A DNA stretch of 9,808 nt from Actinomycetota bacterium (GTDB lineage Bacteria; Actinomycetota; Actinomycetes; Actinomycetales; Cellulomonadaceae): positions 1 through 9,808 of the forward strand of contig JAHIJU010000090.1 in assembly GCA_018898235.1 (NCBI GenBank), given 5' to 3'. Below the pieces are notes generated by a model that made no database searches, had not been told where the DNA came from, and was given only the letters and a program-made list of their open reading frames with translations. A program made the position numbers and the translations under genes. This document shows, piece by piece, positions 5,952 to 9,808 of this stretch; position 1 is the first letter of the stretch, and every line of letters starts with the position of its first letter.

Positions 5952-5977
5952 GGGGGCTGGTTGGCCCCCGAACTCTA
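5952..5977 (-). promoter_or_regulatory. Candidate glmU -10 box and adjoining leader hairpin
   Basis: The minus strand reads TAGAGT at 5977-5972, matching TANNNT, about 60 bases before the glmU start. Immediately downstream GGGGGC (5952-5957) and GCCCCC (5964-5969) form a perfect 6-bp stem with a 6-base loop, so a transcript starting near 5966 would begin with this hairpin. No good -35 is seen; GGAAC occurs at 5997-5993. The hairpin could instead belong to termination downstream of the tRNA. Confidence 0.3.
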
Positions 5978-6006
5978 CCGCCGCGGCCACCCGTTCCTGC
6001 CCGGGA

Positions 6007-6021
6007 CCGCGACGCCCGCGG
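6007..6021 (-). terminator. Hairpin just downstream of tRNA-Gln
   Basis: CCGCG (6007-6011) and CGCGG (6017-6021) form a 5-bp GC stem with a 5-base loop, beginning three bases past the tRNA 3' end. No U-tract follows. An alternative overlapping hairpin uses the tRNA end itself: GGGGC (6020-6024) with GCCCC (6028-6032). Either may act in 3'-end formation of the tRNA transcript. Confidence 0.35.
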
Positions 6022-6023
6022 GG

Positions 6024-6095
6024 CTCCGCCCCCAGGATTCGAACCTGGACCGCAAGGCTCCAAAGGCCTGCGTGCTGCCATTACACCAGGGCGGA
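6024..6095 (-). tRNA. tRNA-Gln (anticodon UUG)
   Basis: A full cloverleaf folds on the minus strand. The acceptor stem TCCGCCC/GGGCGGA is a perfect 7 bp. The D-stem is GTGT/GCAC with loop AATGGCA. The anticodon loop is CTTTGGA with TTG at 6063-6061. The T-arm is CCAGG-TTCGAAT-CCTGG, perfect. The discriminator is G at 6024. CCA is not encoded (GCCC follows), so it is added post-transcriptionally. The first anticodon-stem pair (27-43) is a C-U mismatch, leaving four pairs. TTG in the standard anticodon place of the loop gives Gln. It sits upstream of glmU and divergent from tetR, as in M. tuberculosis. Confidence 0.95.
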
Positions 6096-6157
6096 CCGCG
6101 GCCACCCAGTGTGCCAGCCGTGCGCGCCCGACCGGGAGCAGGCGGCATGATGGCCCG
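6096..6157. promoter_or_regulatory. Divergent promoter region between tRNA-Gln and tetR
   Basis: This 62-bp gap must carry both promoters. On the plus strand CATGAT (6146-6151) lies six bases before the tetR GTG, the spacing expected for a -10 box of a leaderless transcript. On the minus strand CACACT (6113-6108) lies 12 bases before the tRNA 5' end. Both match TANNNT only partly and neither has a clear -35. No inverted-repeat operator for the TetR protein is obvious. Confidence 0.3.
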
Positions 6158-6808
6158 GTGACCAGCGACTCCAGACGGACCGCCCGGTCCCGGATGACGG
6201 GGACGCAGCGCCGTGCCCAGCTCCTCGACGTAGCCCGCAGGCTCTTTGCCGAGAAGGGCTACGAGACCACGAGCATCGAGGAGATCGCGGCCCGGGCCGA
6301 GGTCTCCAAGCCCGTGGTCTACGAGCACTTCGGCGGCAAGGAGGGCATCTACGCGGTCGTGGTCGACCGCGAGGTGCAGGCACTGACCGGCGCACTGTCG
6401 GATGCGCTCGAGGGCGGCGGGCACCCGAAGGTGCTGCTGGAACGCACGGCGCTCGTGCTGCTCGGCTACATCGAGGACAGCGAGGACGGGTTCCGCATCC
6501 TGGTGCGGGACTCCCCCGTCGCCCAGGCCACCGGCACCTTCTCCAGCCTCATCGGGGACGTCGCGACCCAGGTCGAGCACCTGCTCGCCGAGCAGTTCAT
6601 GCGCCAGGGGCTCGACCCGCGCACCGCCCCGATGTACTCCCAGATGCTGGTGGGGATGGTGGCGCTGACCGGCCAGTGGTGGCTCGACGCGCGCAGCCCC
6701 GGGAAGGCCGAGGTGGCCGCGCACCTGGTCAACCTCGCCTGGAACGGGCTGTCCGGGCTGGAGGGCACCCCGACGCTCACCGGGCACACACGGGGTATCA
6801 CGACATGA
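6158..6808 (+). CDS. TetR/AcrR family transcriptional regulator
   Basis: DNA-binding regulator, 216 aa, usual length. N-terminal TetR helix-turn-helix: RRAQLLDVARRLFAEKGYET (18-37), TSIEEIAARAEVSKPVVYEHFGGKEGIY (38-65). The C-terminal ligand/dimer domain is less conserved and gives no ligand; it includes DGFRILVRDSP and a helical segment ending in GQWWLDARSP. The GTG at 6158 is chosen although it lacks a ribosome binding site, because CATGAT six bases upstream fits leaderless transcription. ATG at 6194 is an alternative that would still keep the HTH. It diverges from tRNA-Gln/glmU, the position of Rv1019 in M. tuberculosis, so it is probably an old member of this neighbourhood rather than a recent arrival. 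Its target is unknown; autoregulation is likely by family habit. Confidence 0.93.
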   Translation: MTSDSRRTARSRMTGTQRRAQLLDVARRLFAEKGYETTSIEEIAARAEVSKPVVYEHFGGKEGIYAVVVDREVQALTGALSDALEGGGHPKVLLERTALVLLGYIEDSEDGFRILVRDSPVAQATGTFSSLIGDVATQVEHLLAEQFMRQGLDPRTAPMYSQMLVGMVALTGQWWLDARSPGKAEVAAHLVNLAWNGLSGLEGTPTLTGHTRGITT

Positions 6809-6825
6809 AGAATCTCGACGACGCG

Positions 6826-6831
6826 TAAACT
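6826..6831 (+). promoter_or_regulatory. -10 element of leaderless marR-type gene
   Basis: TAAACT matches TANNNT and is followed by six bases (CCCGGC) and then the ATG at 6838, so the transcript would start at or next to the A of the start codon. The gap upstream has no purine-rich ribosome binding site, and this short AT-rich run stands out from its surroundings. No clear -35. Confidence 0.6.
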
Positions 6832-6837
6832 CCCGGC

Positions 6838-7341
6838 ATGACGACGGAGCCGGTCGACGAGGTCGCACGGATCGTCGCTGCCTGGCGCCGCGAGCGCCCC
6901 GACCTGGACGTGCGCCCCATGGAGGTGCTGTCGCGGGTCAGCCGGCTGGCGCGGCACCTCGACCTGGCCCGGCGTGCGACGTTCGCCGAGCACGGCCTGG
7001 AGACCTGGGAGTTCGACGTGCTGTCCGCCCTGCGCCGCCAGGGGGAGCCGTACCGCATGTCGCCCGGCGCGCTGCTCACCGAGACGCTCGTGACCAGCGG
7101 CACCATGACCAACCGGATCGACCGGCTCGCCGAGCACGGGCTCGTGCAGCGGATGCCCTCCCCCGACGACCGCCGCGGCGTGCTCGTCGAGCTCACCGAC
7201 GAGGGGCTGGCCCGCGTCGACGCCGCCCTGGCCAGCCTGCTGCAGGCCGAGCAGGGGCTGCTCGCCGGGCTCAGCACATCCGACGTGCGACACCTCGCCG
7301 ATCTGCTGCGCGACGTGCTGGCCCCGTTCGACGCGTCCTGA
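6838..7341 (+). CDS. MarR family transcriptional regulator
   Basis: Winged-helix regulator, 167 aa, normal MarR size. Helical N-terminal dimerisation region (about 1-50) with RPMEVLSRVSRLARHLDLAR. DNA-binding region (about 57-123): WEFDVLSALRRQGEPYRMSP (57-76), LLTETLVTSGTMTNRIDRL (79-97) as recognition helix, EHGLVQRMPSPDDRRGVLVE with the DDRR wing at 110-113, then LTDEG. C-terminal helix closes the dimer domain. No ribosome binding site precedes the ATG; a -10 box at exactly leaderless spacing does. It follows tetR by 29 bp in the same direction and converges on the ABC-F gene with only 18 bp between stop codons. The ligand and targets cannot be told from sequence; nearby transporters are candidates only by proximity. 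Confidence 0.95.
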   Translation: MTTEPVDEVARIVAAWRRERPDLDVRPMEVLSRVSRLARHLDLARRATFAEHGLETWEFDVLSALRRQGEPYRMSPGALLTETLVTSGTMTNRIDRLAEHGLVQRMPSPDDRRGVLVELTDEGLARVDAALASLLQAEQGLLAGLSTSDVRHLADLLRDVLAPFDAS

Positions 7342-7352
7342 CCCGCAGGACG
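7334..7352. terminator. Bidirectional hairpin between convergent marR-type and ABC-F genes
   Basis: CGTCCTG (7334-7340) and CAGGACG (7346-7352) form a perfect 7-bp stem with a 5-base loop spanning the MarR stop codon and the short convergent gap. It lacks U-tracts on either strand. Position between two converging genes fits a shared terminator. Confidence 0.5.
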
Positions 7353-7359
7353 GGCCCGG

Positions 7360-9141
<1,782 letters not shown>

Positions 9142-9219
9142 TGGTCCAGTCTCCCAGGCCGGACGCGACGTGCCGACCGCGCGGGCCCGCTCTCGGACCC
9201 GGGGCGGCCCAGGGGAAGC

Positions 9220-9808
9220 TCAGCCGGCCCGGCTGCGCAGCGCCTCGCCCAGCTTCACGCGGCCGCCGGTGCGCAGCACCGAACGCTCGTAGATCCGCGC
9301 GGCCAGCATCACCACGGCCACCGCGCACGCGACCAGCAGGACGAGCGAGATCAGCGGTTCCGCCCAGCCGACACCGCCCAGGAACAGCCGCACCGGCATC
9401 GCCACCGGCGCACTGAACGGGACGTAGGAGGCCACCGCCAGCACCGTCGGGTTGTCGTTGAAGAACACCACGACGAAGTACGGCGTGATCGTCAACCACG
9501 TCACGGGCTGGATCACCGCGCCCAGGTCCTCCATCCGCGAGACCAACGAGGCCGAGGCGGCGTAGATCGCAGCGAGCAGCACGAAGCCGACCGCGAAGAA
9601 CACCACGAACCACGCGACGGGGGCGCCCACCAGGGTGAGCACGTCGTCGCGGCCGGTCACCGCCAGCCCGATGACCGCGACGCTGGACAGCGCGGCGATC
9701 TGCCCGAGGGCCAGCACGCTGTTGCCCAGCACCTTGCCCGCCAGCAGCGCCCGGACCGGGACGGCGGACAGCAGGATCTCGACCACCCTGGTCTGCTTCT
9801 CCGTCACG
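9220..9808 (-). CDS. ABC-2/NatB-type transporter permease, C-terminal part
   Basis: Partial: the gene runs off the right edge, so only the last about 195 residues are present. The opening EKQTRVVEILLS, then LLAGKVLGNS, is the conserved cytoplasmic motif of NatB/ABC-2 export permeases; full-length members are about 400 aa, so the Val codon at 9807 is internal rather than the start. Hydrophobic segments that look membrane-spanning lie at about 25-49, 55-85, 97-118, 123-144 and 150-172 of the visible part. The chain ends with a basic cytoplasmic tail. In such systems the partner ATPase (NatA) is usually the adjacent upstream gene, here outside the window. Substrate unknown; NatAB exports sodium, but homologues carry many substrates. 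Confidence 0.9.
   Translation of the reverse strand, partial: VTEKQTRVVEILLSAVPVRALLAGKVLGNSVLALGQIAALSSVAVIGLAVTGRDDVLTLVGAPVAWFVVFFAVGFVLLAAIYAASASLVSRMEDLGAVIQPVTWLTITPYFVVVFFNDNPTVLAVASYVPFSAPVAMPVRLFLGGVGWAEPLISLVLLVACAVAVVMLAARIYERSVLRTGGRVKLGEALRSRAG

Noticed and set aside
6024..6095. tRNA-Gln as an integration (att) site
   Set aside because: No integrase and no second copy of the tRNA 3' end occurs in the window.
4703..6157. Long open frame continuous with and upstream of the TetR gene
   Set aside because: It runs antisense to glmU and the tRNA; the recognisable TetR protein begins only near 6158, and the upstream part is Asp/Arg/Val-rich shadow sequence.

Overview
The window looks like the chromosome of a high-GC actinobacterium. 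Evidence: very GC-rich coding with G/C at almost every third position, GTG starts, leaderless-type promoters, and the gene order pth - rplY - (variable gene) - prs - glmU - tRNA-Gln - tetR. I recall the same order from Mycobacterium tuberculosis (Rv1014c to Rv1019). The protein sequences would suit a Micrococcales/Cellulomonas-like organism, but that placement is inference.

Layout. Bases 1-384 hold a plus-strand stretch with codon-like third-position bias and no intact gene, probably the remnant of a decayed or truncated ORF, followed by a less GC-rich spacer. From 385 to 6095 all genes are on the minus strand, transcribed right to left: tRNA-Gln(UUG), glmU (bifunctional UDP-GlcNAc synthesis) overlapping prs (PRPP synthase) by ATGA, a 431-bp repeat-rich spacer, a DUF559/AbiEi-type putative nuclease gene, a 397-bp repeat-rich spacer, rplY (ribosomal protein L25/Ctc) and pth (peptidyl-tRNA hydrolase). 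From 6158 to 7341 two regulators, TetR and MarR type, lie on the plus strand, both apparently leaderless. They converge on an Uup-like ABC-F ATPase gene (minus, 7360-9141). The right edge holds the 3' part of an ABC-2/NatB-type permease gene (minus) that runs off the window.

The housekeeping genes are ordinary: cell-wall precursor synthesis (glmU), nucleotide precursor supply (prs) and translation (rplY, pth, tRNA-Gln, ABC-F). The unusual part is 1692-3446. The putative nuclease gene is set into the conserved cluster and both of its flanks have the same layout in the direction of transcription: C-rich tandem repeats after the upstream stop codon (50-bp units on one side, 13-bp units on the other), then CTCGGC/GCCGAG-type inverted repeats, then a G-rich block with G-quadruplex-type runs ahead of the next gene. 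In front of the nuclease gene these runs overlap the ribosome binding site. I found no CRISPR array, transposase, integrase or convincing multi-gene defence system.
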